Shown here in pieces: positions 12,201 through 21,419 of a stretch of 64,000 bases of DNA (the stretch's first letter is position 1; every line of letters begins with the position of its first letter). The translations under genes were made by a program, and so were the position numbers. Below the pieces are notes generated by a model that was not told the origin of the DNA, searched no databases, and saw nothing but the letters and a program-made list of their open reading frames with translations. The stretch is from Diphasiastrum complanatum (Eukaryota; Streptophyta; Lycopodiopsida; Lycopodiales; Lycopodiaceae): contig CM055101.1 in the NCBI GenBank assembly GCA_029204225.1, positions 2,598,528 to 2,662,527 of the forward strand, in the 5' to 3' direction.

Positions 12201-14238
12201 ACAACATATAGCCAAAATTTTGAGGTTACCCACTAAAACAATTTAAAATGCCTTGGAAATATTGTTATGCACTACATAGCAGAACACTATCTTTCAACTA
12301 GGTGCATCACCCTCGAAGGTAAAAGCTACATTTTCAGGATGACAAATGTCGAATATGTACAAATTATTGACCTAATGTTAGACAATATTTTCATTATCTA
12401 TTGAAAAGCAAAGGTCCCAACTTGCCTGTAATGACAACATCTGTGAGATTCTCTCCATGTATCAAGCTTATGTGTCTTGCACCATTAAGCTCTCTCCCTT
12501 GTCCATATGATGGTAGAGGTCCAATGACTGGCCACTGTGTTGGATCCTGCAAAGCATGCAAATTATCATAAGTTCATGGAAGCATTCCAATCAATACCCT
12601 AAAAAGGGCATGGCAAGAACATTCTAACTGGGAATTTTATTTTTACTCATATCCTTGTTATATATGAACATGTGTAAAAATATGAAGGTTACATCATGCT
12701 AATGAGTTCCAATACATCGATTGGTTTCAGAAATAATCTGAATTACAAAGTAGGGACATTGCCCCACAACGTTCAAGTCAACTAAAGCAAGAATAGCATT
12801 CCCAATGGATTTCAAGTGATAAGAAAAGCTACAAATAGAACACAGGTTTTAGTGCATTTCATGTGAACAGCTTTTTTTTTAACCTGCAGTATCCAATTCA
12901 TCATGGACTCATCTCAATGAGCAAATCTTGTGCTACACAGTTGGTCCCTAAAATACAAAAAGTTATGTTCCTCTTCTAATGCTTTCTAAGACTGTAACTT
13001 GCTCAAACTCATAAGCTCCAAAATAAGAGGTAATGTAGCCCTAAGGCACGGCTTAAAATAGAATTCAAACAGGACACAAGCCCAAAGAATGAAAATGCTT
13101 TAAAAACAAGACATTAAAAACAATTACGCCATTTCATGAGACACAATTCAATTTTGGTTGGTTAAGTATCAGTTCATGTCTCATAGCATAACTCCAACAG
13201 ACAGCTTTCAAGCATATGATCACAAAGGACTATGTCCCAAATGTGACTTCAAGGCACTGGCATGCTTGATCCATAGATGCAGTCTTTAGCTCTCTGTATT
13301 TATTTTTTTGAGTAGAAAGTCGGCAAGTTCATTAAGAGTCTTTTCTCAAGGAATTTCAGCAAGACAATTATGGTTTAGGTATGGACCATTGTACTCCCAA
13401 TCATCAAAAATACTAGCAGACCACAATGCTAAATGCAAACATTTGATTGTTGAAGTACTGGAATGATGAAGAGCAAGTTTTCAAATCCCTCATTTGGGCT
13501 TCAGAAACCTGAAATCTAGAAACAACAATGATATTACATGCAATGCACTTTTGAAATGCTTATGCCAACTTCAATTCTATTTCATGACTGTCAGCATTGG
13601 GACATCCAACAAGTAGAAGGAAAGAGAAAATCCTACTTGTTAGATGCACCAATAATGGCAATTCCAGCATGTATGTAACAGAAAGTTAATGTCTTTCTGA
13701 AATTGGAATGGAGATTCAACCAATTTTGATCCTCTTGATTACCAAATTAGGTTCTTTTATAGTAAGTGTCTCATTTATTTTAAGATCCACAATACCTACA
13801 CCTGAAAAAGGTGAAGGTCACAAAACTCGCCTGTGATGCAAGGATGACAGCCCCCTCATCCAAATAAAGAGTAAGGTGACTTGTAAGGTTGAAGCTTCCT
13901 GTAAGCCACTTTCCACGGGGAACATAGAGCTGTGCGCCACCTTTGTCAGCAAAAGAACGCAGGTAGAAGATTGCATTCTGGAAAGCATGCGTGTTTGGCG
14001 TAACACCATCGCCAATTGCCCCAAACTCAGTGATCGACACACTATGTGGGCGACATAGAGATGCAATGTTGATAGATTGGCCACAGTAGGAGACTGAGCC
14101 AGCAGGCATCCTCGAGCTCACCTGAGCACAGGCACCACTTGTCATGGCCAAGCCATATCCCCCCCATATACTTTCACTGATGCAGGAGCAACTTAGGACA
14201 AGAATTAGTAGTAGCAGCACAGAGATAGCCACCATCAA
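3206..14238 (-). CDS. Polygalacturonase-like protein (GH28), five exons, catalytic residues changed
   Basis: Exons on the minus strand are 14238-13831, 12546-12426, 4494-4320, 4121-4051 and 3942-3206; they join in frame to 503 aa, usual for plant GH28 proteins. A hydrophobic N-terminus (about residues 1-20) suggests secretion to the cell wall. The order matches plant exo-type or 'probable' polygalacturonases: FGAIGDG, VPRGKWLTGSFNLTSHLTL, ILASQDPTQWP, NGTIDGQG (179-186), WWEW, then the right-handed beta-helix, ending in a Ser/Thr-rich tail coded partly by an AGC repeat. Active enzymes cut alpha-1,4-galacturonan in pectin using three aspartates. Here motif I is DTDG (252-255; usually NTDG), motif II is GANA (274-277; usually GDD plus one residue), so both aspartates are lost, and the RIK substrate motif reads RLT (342-344). 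The missing GHG box is normal for this subclade. Introns 1 (1284 nt) and 2 (7931 nt) have GC donors; introns 3 (198 nt) and 4 (108 nt) are GT-AG. Frame is intact throughout, so it may be expressed as a pseudoenzyme. Confidence 0.9.
5430..5713 (+). pseudogene. Gypsy integrase C-terminal fragment
   Basis: The plus strand reads PRYYGPWKIVKKISSVAYEL, then HPVFHVSCLQ, the conserved post-core region of Ty3/Gypsy integrases that precedes a chromodomain in chromoviruses. Upstream and downstream are not open. It lies inside intron 2 of the polygalacturonase-like gene, antisense to it. Confidence 0.8.
7434..7569. repeat. Direct 60-bp duplication
   Basis: Two 60-bp copies (7434-7493 and 7510-7569), beginning AGAGCATAGAAGTAGAGAGA, are separated by 16 bp. 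Shorter related pieces precede them at 7399-7433. No coding sense is apparent. Confidence 0.85.
8440..8945 (+). pseudogene. Gypsy reverse transcriptase, first half (decayed)
   Basis: The plus strand carries LSDGIPPSREVDNAIDLVPG and, after several frameshifts and stops, FVIIFLDDILVYTKTKA. FLDD is the Ty3/Gypsy form of the YXDD catalytic box. Much of the fingers-palm region between the two is missing. The reading frame is cut at 8945 by an inserted sequence and resumes at about 9509. Confidence 0.8.
8946..9495. mobile_element. Unclassified insertion in the Gypsy RT, flanked by a target-like duplication
   Basis: About 550 bp of AT-rich DNA interrupts the Gypsy RT. Both flanks carry a near-identical block (CAGTTTTTCAATTGTTAA at 8928-8945; CAGTTTCAATTGTTAA at 9493-9508), as expected for a target-site duplication of more than 10 bp. 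No LTR, terminal inverted repeat or coding domain is seen. Such long duplications are typical of LINE/SINE-type insertion. Confidence 0.5.
9509..9830 (+). pseudogene. Gypsy reverse transcriptase, second half (decayed)
   Basis: This continues the RT broken at 8945: LGHIISQTGMKMDLAKAKTI, LNWPTPASLLDLQVF, then FVKNYARIMVAMTGLLQGKG. These are the RT thumb and connection region of Ty3/Gypsy. It has internal stops and fades out before RNase H. Confidence 0.8.
10310..10772 (+). pseudogene. Gypsy integrase zinc-binding and core fragment
   Basis: A zinc-binding region (GAGHPGFQNTYELLRRQFFW, then VTSCQKM) is followed, after a frameshift, by the integrase core SISMDFILRLPMTKKDHESI and VAVDRLTKMAHCIP. 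The core aspartate in MDF is kept. With 5430-5713 and 8440-9830 it shows that at least one Gypsy copy sits in intron 2, although the pieces are not collinear: the integrase C-terminus lies upstream of the RT. Confidence 0.8.
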
Positions 14239-14310
14239 GCTCGACCGGTATATTCTTCTTAGTAAAGCCTTTTGTCGTTCTATAACCCCCTTCTCTCATA
14301 TATCAGATCT
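14239..14310 (-). promoter_or_regulatory. Candidate core promoter of the polygalacturonase-like gene
   Basis: On the minus strand a TATATGAG stretch (about 14296-14303) lies some 60 nt before the start codon at 14238. A start site about 30 nt downstream would give a short 5' UTR. There is no further support. Confidence 0.3.
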
Positions 14311-14603
14311 TACTTTAACTCCGGATCTCCCACAGCTTGCTTGCTTGGCTTAAAACATGTACATTGTCTGGTATTCTAGATCTTGCCCATCACCCACACT
14401 GACATGAGATTTGAATCATGGGATATGGCACACTCCTCTGCTTCATATAATTATCTGAAAAATAGATCCATGATTCAGGATACGCTTCTGATTCTTGCTT
14501 CTTCTTTCAGTCTAGCTAAACCACAGAAGCTTCATTGAATTTACCTTTCCGCCACCGAAACCCTTACAATCTACAGATCATGTAGCTACCCACTTCAAAA
14601 GCG

Positions 14604-14617
14604 CGCTCTTCCGATCT
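14604..14617 (+). other. 14-nt identity to the 3' end of the common Illumina read-1 adapter
   Basis: The string CGCTCTTCCGATCT matches the last 14 nt of the TruSeq-type adapter. It lies upstream of the polygalacturonase-like gene start. It may be chance, adapter carry-over, or an assembly join. Confidence 0.5.
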
Positions 14618-15080
14618 CCTATTGCTGCATGAAGTTCCCGCGTGGTAAGCAACCGTCCCTAATTTCCAACACTGCTGGTCAGCGAGAGAGAGAGAGGAGG
14701 AACAGAGAGAGCCAGTGCCTCAACAGAAGAGTTAAACTTTCTAGACAATTGCGAAAACACAGAGAAAGCGATCCAGCAGAACTTGAACTTGCCTGCCTAC
14801 AATGAGCATGATATATTTGGTTGGGTGGCTAGAGTTTTTTGCTTGTTGTATCAAAATGAGCAGTAGAGTAGAGTAGTGGTAGCTGAAACATGACTGACTG
14901 ACACATCCATGTGTTCATAAAAAACGCCAGCTCACCTTTCTGCAACTGAAAACGATCCTGAGCAGCGGAAACGGAAGCGAGGCAAACCAGATGGTGGTGG
15001 CATGGAGAGGAGAGGAGTAGCGGCAGAAGCAGAACTAGCAGGATGAAGAGGAAGGACTGAAGAGAGGAAAGGGATGGGAT

Positions 15081-15122
15081 GGCGATGGCGATGGCGATGG
15101 CGATGGCGATGGCGATGGCGAC
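15081..15122. repeat. (GGCGAT)7 hexanucleotide repeat
   Basis: Six perfect GGCGAT units plus one GGCGAC unit lie about 0.85 kb upstream of the polygalacturonase-like start codon. The repeat makes artificial Met-Ala and Ile-Ala ORFs on both strands that I do not accept as genes. Confidence 0.95.
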
Positions 15123-15210
15123 GGAGTGGAGTGGGTGTTGTGCTGGTGTTGATGCTGGGCTGGGCTGGGCTGGCTTTGCTGTCTGGCTGGCAATAGCAAG
15201 CAACAAGCAA

Positions 15211-15238
15211 CAAACAACAACAACAACAACAACAACAA
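15211..15238. repeat. (CAA)n microsatellite
   Basis: About eight CAA units, in a block of simple-sequence DNA (15060-15290) that also has a GGGCT repeat and A/G-rich runs. Confidence 0.9.
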
Positions 15239-15339
15239 GGAAAGACGAAGAAAAAGAAAAAGAAAATGAAAATGAAAGAGAAACCCTCCCCTCCCTTAGC
15301 ATAGCAGCGAAGGGCAGGGCATGAACAAACAAAACCACA

Positions 15340-18140
15340 GAGTTACCAATTAATAATAATTATATTATGTAATAACTCAAATTAATGACCAATGACCCAA
15401 AGTCAAATGTATAATATCGAGGTGTGGCTGGGAATGATTAGGCCTAATATGATCTGAACTAATGTCATATGACATTCGCCCTTCATCTCTTTTGTTTTCT
15501 GAGCAAAAGTGCGTGCTCCATAAAAATTTGTTTTGCTTGTATGTTCTATCAATCAATTTTGATGACATTCATTCACCTTTCATTTTTTGCCCACAAAGTC
15601 CAAGAACAAGCCTTTGAAGTAAGTAGCATAAAATTAACAATCTAAAAATATGTGTTTTTAGTGAAGATGAAAAAGGAACTAGCCAGGGAAATGGCAGAAA
15701 ATACCCCATTCTCCAAAAAAAATCAAGTAAAGTAAGTCAACAACAAGAATAGTCAAAGAGGGGGGGGGGGGGTTATAATTTGACATGAACATGAAACTCT
15801 TACAAAACAAAAAATTCATAAAGACCATCCAACTTTAAAAAAAGGACCCTATAATAAAAGAATCATATACAACTATTATTTATTTATTTGTTGTCATATT
15901 GCGCCAGATCATTAGCTATTGAATGCATAAACTATGCAATATAAGGGGCCCCCCTTACCGGTACAATGTACAAGTGTTATAACTTATGTCTCTTGATAAT
16001 TGTAGAAAATTGAGAAGGAATATGTTTTACTTATTGACAACCCTTCAAAGCAAAGGTAAACATTTATTTATCAAGAATTTAGAAAGAGAGAGAATTAAGA
16101 AGTTTATAGATTTTGTCACGGCATATTCATTCTACCATGGTGCATTTAGTAAGCCCTACACTATGGGGCATAGCTCAATGGCCAAATGTGAACTAGAAAA
16201 TAAGTCTTGATAAATTGTTGAGATGAGAAACAAATTATTTTTTGCTTAATCCAAGTACCCAAAAGAAAAAATCCACCCCATGCATCATTAAAAAATCCCA
16301 GGTTTTTCCCCTTAAAAAGCAACATACATATTTATCTTAGAATCTATGTTGCATAATTCTTCATGTGCAATGCTTAAAAGTAAAGCTTAAAATGTCACCA
16401 TCTAACACTCTCTTAATTCAATATCAACTTTATTGAATGATTGGATGGTGATGTCTATTGTCGAATCTTTTAAATGCAATTCATGATTTTTTGGATCTCC
16501 CCCTCTACCTACATATCTAGATAGCTTGTATGTATATCTAATTCTCTTGTATTACTAAAAAAACAGTATCCTCATGTCAATACTTCGTCTAGAATTTGTC
16601 ACTTTAAATCAGCCAACTAATCTAAAAGATCACTAAAATCTTTGCCATGTACATTATTGGCAAATGGAAGAAAAAAAAAATTGCAATTTAAAAGGATTCT
16701 AGACCAAACTCATTTTTAAGCTCAAAATCACCTAGAAAATGGGGACCTTTGAGAGAATCATCAATGGGCGTCTTATACATTATATTGGCGGGCCTTGCTA
16801 GAATATAACTAGACCTAGTTAAGTAGGAGTATTAGGTTAAGTTTTTTTGTTGACATTGGAGCCACATATATAACCAACTATAACTAGCTATTCTACATTT
16901 TTCATAATTGGAAGATATCTAAGTTTCTCTTTGAGGGTTTTTTTAGATGGGTTGGTTCAAGTGCCATTATTTTCACATGAGAGTATTGCCATAATCTACT
17001 TAAAGGTTTGATCTAATCAATGGTATTAGTTGTGCTTTAATTCGTATCTTTTCATGGTCATTTTCTACTTTAAGAATGAGCCCTAGCTATGGAATTTACG
17101 TGGTGAGAATATGGAGGGGTAAATTTATCAAATGTAGGATCTAATGTAGTAAATTGTGTGATTTCTATTAACCAACACGAGATTTTTGTGATGGTTAATC
17201 ATGATTTAGAATAATAATTAATGTACTTATTGTAATCAATTTGTTGACTTAAGAATGCCCCTTTGGATTGAAGTGGTTATTATGCATAGGATTCATGAAC
17301 TCAATCCTAAGGTATTCCTGGAATAGCAAGAAGCCCAGTGGTAAGGAGACAAAGTTCAAGAAGAGAGGATGCGGTATTTAAGAGAGATATGGACTACATA
17401 GAAGATGCAATGCAAGGAGATTTGTTAAGAGGAGGAGGGAGAGGAAGTTCGGCAATGGAAGTTGAGGATAAAATAATATTTCATATGCATAGATCATCTG
17501 GTTTATGTAAGTAATCAAGATGATAATAGTACGATGGTGAGGTTTCTTTTATTATAATACTCGTAAAGGCAAATGAAAGCAAAGAAACGAAGGACGTGGT
17601 GGGCGTGGAAGAGAAATCCTTTGAGGAGGAATGAGAATGTTCAATCAATCAAGACAATGGGAAAGGTGTTAGTATTATAACAATGATTGATAGTAGTGAT
17701 GCTCTTTAGTAGAATATTGATCTTGCATGCAGGCCTGATCAGCCTAGTGGAGCGATCTTTTTGGAACCCGTTAAAGAGGGACGAACCTCAGAAGCCCACA
17801 TAGAGTTCGTTCATGGAGTGTGAAGCAATCTTTGAAGTTCTTCTATGTGATAGTGCGATGGTCCAAGCCTCGTGGACTTCTACAAGCGCCCCATCTCAAG
17901 AAGAACAATATCAAAACAGCTTCACTTACGTCCATTGCATCCAAGCTTATTATCGAGCATGCAAGAGCTGGAAATGTTTCATCAAATTAATTCTTGGGCA
18001 AATTTTGTGAGTCTAGTTAAGAGTAGACTAATTCACTTTGAAGAAGTAATAAAGATAAAATATAAAATTTTGGATACAATAGGAGAGAATAATATTTCTA
18101 GTCAAGAAAAATTTGTAAGAAGATAAAAGGTTGCAATTTT
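15340..18140. other. AT-rich spacer without recognised genes
   Basis: Only short unsupported ORFs occur. A 13-G homopolymer sits at 15760-15772. I see no domain, LTR or RNA gene in this stretch. Confidence 0.5.
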
Positions 18141-18149
18141 TTAAGTCAA

Positions 18150-18640
18150 TAATATACACTCACAAGTTGCATCTGTTGTTGCTCTATATTCTACTTCGAT
18201 AAATGAGAGAGCAATTTGCTATTGAACCACCTGGAAACACTTATCATAAAGTAAATCTTCCCTCTCTATGTCACCAACCCAATCAACATCACAACACCCT
18301 TGAAATTTGCACCTCTTACATATTCAAGATCATAATTAAAAGCAACCTTAAGATATTGTACGATTTTCTTAGCTACATGCCAGCATGATTCTCTAAAGTC
18401 TCCCGTATATTGGATGATTGTCTCTATTGTATCTCAGATATTCATACGTATAATAATGACATATAATTGACTACCCATCATTTGTCTATATAACTTCTCA
18501 TTTACCTTATCCTCTAATTATGCTAAATTAAACTTTGAATTTGATTCAATTGAAGTAGTATCAAGTTTACAATCAAGCATACTAAAGGTGTCAAGCAATC
18601 CATATATGTATTCACTTTGATTAAGAAACATGCTATTATC
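18150..18640 (-). pseudogene. Strongly decayed Copia RT/RNase H fragment
   Basis: The minus strand shows ESCWHVAKKIVQYLK (the H-K-A-x-x-I-x-R-Y-L box at the RT/RNase H junction), then QIALSFIEVEYRATTDAT, equivalent to the ALSSTEAEYRA motif of RNase H. Upstream is a YGLLDTFSMLDCK segment matching the end of the RT. Stops are frequent, so this is an old insertion. Confidence 0.65.
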
Positions 18641-18649
18641 TCCCAGACT

Positions 18650-20432
18650 AACGACTTGGCTACTATCCATCATGTTCTATGGAGCTTTCCCACTTATTTT
18701 CATATCTCTAGTCATTGGAGCTCATTTCACGATACATTATTGGTCTATGAAGTGCTCTCAAGTATGATATTCCTATTTTTGTCCCACCTCTCTTTTCCAT
18801 GGCAGATCTCTTCCCAATACTCTACAACACAAGTACCCCAATCTCCTATTGTCTACCTTTATGCCTCACAGTCCCTACCCCTTTTCATAATTCGACATTG
18901 CCTCTTCTTTCTCTACTTGTCCCTCTTCATATTTTGATCCACGACCCCTTCCATCACCATGCCATGTGTTTATCCATCGCTACTCACCAGTCAATATGTC
19001 CGAGATCCGTGAGAAGCATTTATGTCTCAATTGTAAGATCTCTAATCATTGCAATTGTTGTTAGACCTCTACTACTAGTGCTACTTGTGGTCCTTTTTAT
19101 ACACCCCCTTGTATCATATGTTTCTAACGGTTAGAAAGGGTCATGGTTCCACTATGGGCTAATTGTGCAATTGTGGTATGGGTTTCGATCCAAGAGTATA
19201 TTGGAATTAATCTTACTCCTACTTTCGAGACACCCAAGATCATGAACTAGGATTTCAGTTCCAAAGAAACACATGAAATAGATAATGGATCAAACCAACC
19301 CAACCAAAACCTAGATCAACTGGATTTAGCCCCCAAGCTATGAACCAAAAAAATGACTCAATAGGAGAGATGTCACACCAATATCATGTAGCTATAACAC
19401 AAACACAAAAAATCAGGCCCTCTTCTTGGAGAGGCTTGTAGGTATACTTATACCCTCCAAGGCTTCCCAACTAGGAGTGATCTAGGACACCTCACTAGGA
19501 CACATCAACAACCTCACTGGGCCATATTAGACACTTAGCTATGAGTCACTACAAGTTTCATATAAATCCACAATCATGAATTTTAGCCCTCTGTATCATT
19601 AATTGTGATTTGATAGCACAAGGGCCATAATCCCTCATAATTATAGCTAATATATGAGTCGAGATAGGTGTACTGAGCTCCCTATAGAATGTAGATATGA
19701 GATTAGAGTTAAAATTTGTTTGAAATAGGATCACAGATCATGCAACACAGTACCATACACGAAAAGCACTTTCCCACACCGAGCTCACATAGCAACTATA
19801 TTTCTGACTACCAAAATACACTATACATACAGTTTTTACTTTGGAAACCCATGCATGGCCTAGGTTACCGTTGATGGGACACATGTCTCATCGACTTGCC
19901 TCGAGGTGCGAGGCCAACTAGTCCTAATCCATTAATAGGACCTGTTTGATTCCTCTACTCTCCTAAATCCCATTTTAATCTAGTTCCATTCATATCGCTG
20001 CAGTTTTACATGCACTGCAGAAATGCTTTACTATTGGAGACAGGCTTGAAAAACTCATCCGCCTTGGTTGACTTGTCGACTGGCTGACTTATCAGGAGGT
20101 CCGCCTTGTCAACTCGTCTAACTATCGTCAAAGACCAAACTGTCCTGACTTTATTGACTATCGACAGCTACATGCTCGACTCCAAATAGTCGAAGTCTTC
20201 TTACGTTCACTTCGTGGACTAATAACAACAGCCGCCATGATCCACTCCAGACGGCACAACGGCTCTACGCCATCTTCTTGTACACTCAACTGCACAAATG
20301 TAAATTGTATATAGATGACCATCATAAATCTAATCTAGATGATGTCATATGAAAATACAATGTACACTTATAGATTTCCTATCCATTTGATCTCCAGCAA
20401 AGTTCAAATCTGAAAATCCAAACAAGTTAGGT
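18650..20432. other. Spacer without recognised genes
   Basis: Hydrophobic short ORFs at 18617-19134 look like chance products of CT-rich sequence. Nothing else is recognisable. Confidence 0.4.
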
Positions 20433-21411
20433 TGTTGGGGTGCTCTCAAATAAATTAGGTGTGGAATAAGAAACGCAGCTCCAACATAGAGAACTTTACA
20501 AGATCTTTACCAAAACTACAACATCAACATTGACTTAGATCGAATGGAGGAATGTCTTGGTAGGTGTCAGAGACAACCATGAAAGGAGCGAACAATTAGG
20601 TGTCTAGGACAACCATTCTTCCTTCGAGATTAGACATTCCGAATTGAGTGAGTGTCAATTGAGAAAGAAAATTATTAGAAAGTATTTGTAGTGCAATACA
20701 CATAAGAAAATAGAGAATTTGAATTAAGCAGTTGTGAATACAATGATCTAATCACAATCATGTGCCCAAGAATGGTTCACAGTAATGGCGCACTGTGTGC
20801 AATGATCTTATTTAGCTAGCTACAGATTAAATAACAATCTCTGTTCCTTGAATAGCTTTCACTCTCTCTAAGATCTCTGATCCTATGGAATCAGATAATT
20901 AAGACACAATGGAGTTCGCGCAGAAACTTTGATTCACTCTTCTCTACTTGCATGTGTGTTCATCATAGTTTATCACTGGTTGTTATTTTTTACATGAGTT
21001 GTTGTTATTCATATATACATGGAACAGTTACAATGAATGTGTGGGCAACGAGCGTGAACCAACGTAGTTACTAAAAGTGCTAAAGTGAGTTGTGACGTGG
21101 TCTGCGTTTGGACAGGGCAGTGTGGATACCGTGGATCTCAAACTCTAAGAATTTGAGTTTGTAGGTGACCGAAAGTCAAAGATCTTGAACTCGAAAAGTT
21201 CATCATCAATCCCGCTTATGCTCCAGTTGATTGATTGCACAGACGTTCAACTTCAATGAGTAAGACTGCAAAGTTGTCGTAGAGAGTGTGTGTGTGTATA
21301 TTTACATAGTGCACTGGTGCTCAGGACGAACTCGAATGATTCGTGTTCTGATGACTCCAACTTGAATGATTCTAATTCTGGTGAGTTGGAGTGATGCTTT
21401 ATTCCAATACA
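20433..21411 (-). mobile_element. Candidate Copia 3' LTR (about 980 bp)
   Basis: On the minus strand the segment starts TGTATTGGAATAAAG directly after a purine-rich TTAAGGGGT tract and could end ...CCCCAACA, giving TG...CA termini. It lies just after Copia RNase H (from about 21420), where the 3' LTR should be. No second copy is present to confirm the far boundary. Confidence 0.5.
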
Positions 21412-21419
21412 ACCCCTTA

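Larger units (their letters stand above)
4495..12425 (-). other. Intron 2 of the polygalacturonase-like gene (7931 nt, GC-AG)
   Basis: The donor reads ACAG|GCAAGT (exon ends 12426) and the acceptor CTTGCAG|GT (exon begins 4494). Joining them gives ITG-KNGTIDGQG, exactly what the family requires, so the GC donor is forced by frame and homology. The intron carries Gypsy fragments on the opposite strand (5430-5713, 8440-9830, 10310-10772). Stretches 4535-5430, 5714-7433, 7570-8439 and 10773-12420 show nothing I recognise. Confidence 0.85.

Noticed and set aside
14829-15338. 169-aa minus-strand ORF rich in Ser-Phe, Val and Ile-Ala repeats, and its overlapping partners
   Set aside because: It is made by the (GGCGAT)n, (CAA)n and A/G-rich simple repeats; all frames across the block are open for the same reason and none shows a domain.
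18617-19134. Two hydrophobic plus-strand ORFs
   Set aside because: CT-rich sequence gives Leu/Ser/Pro/Phe-rich frames by chance; no signal, homology or splice context supports a gene.
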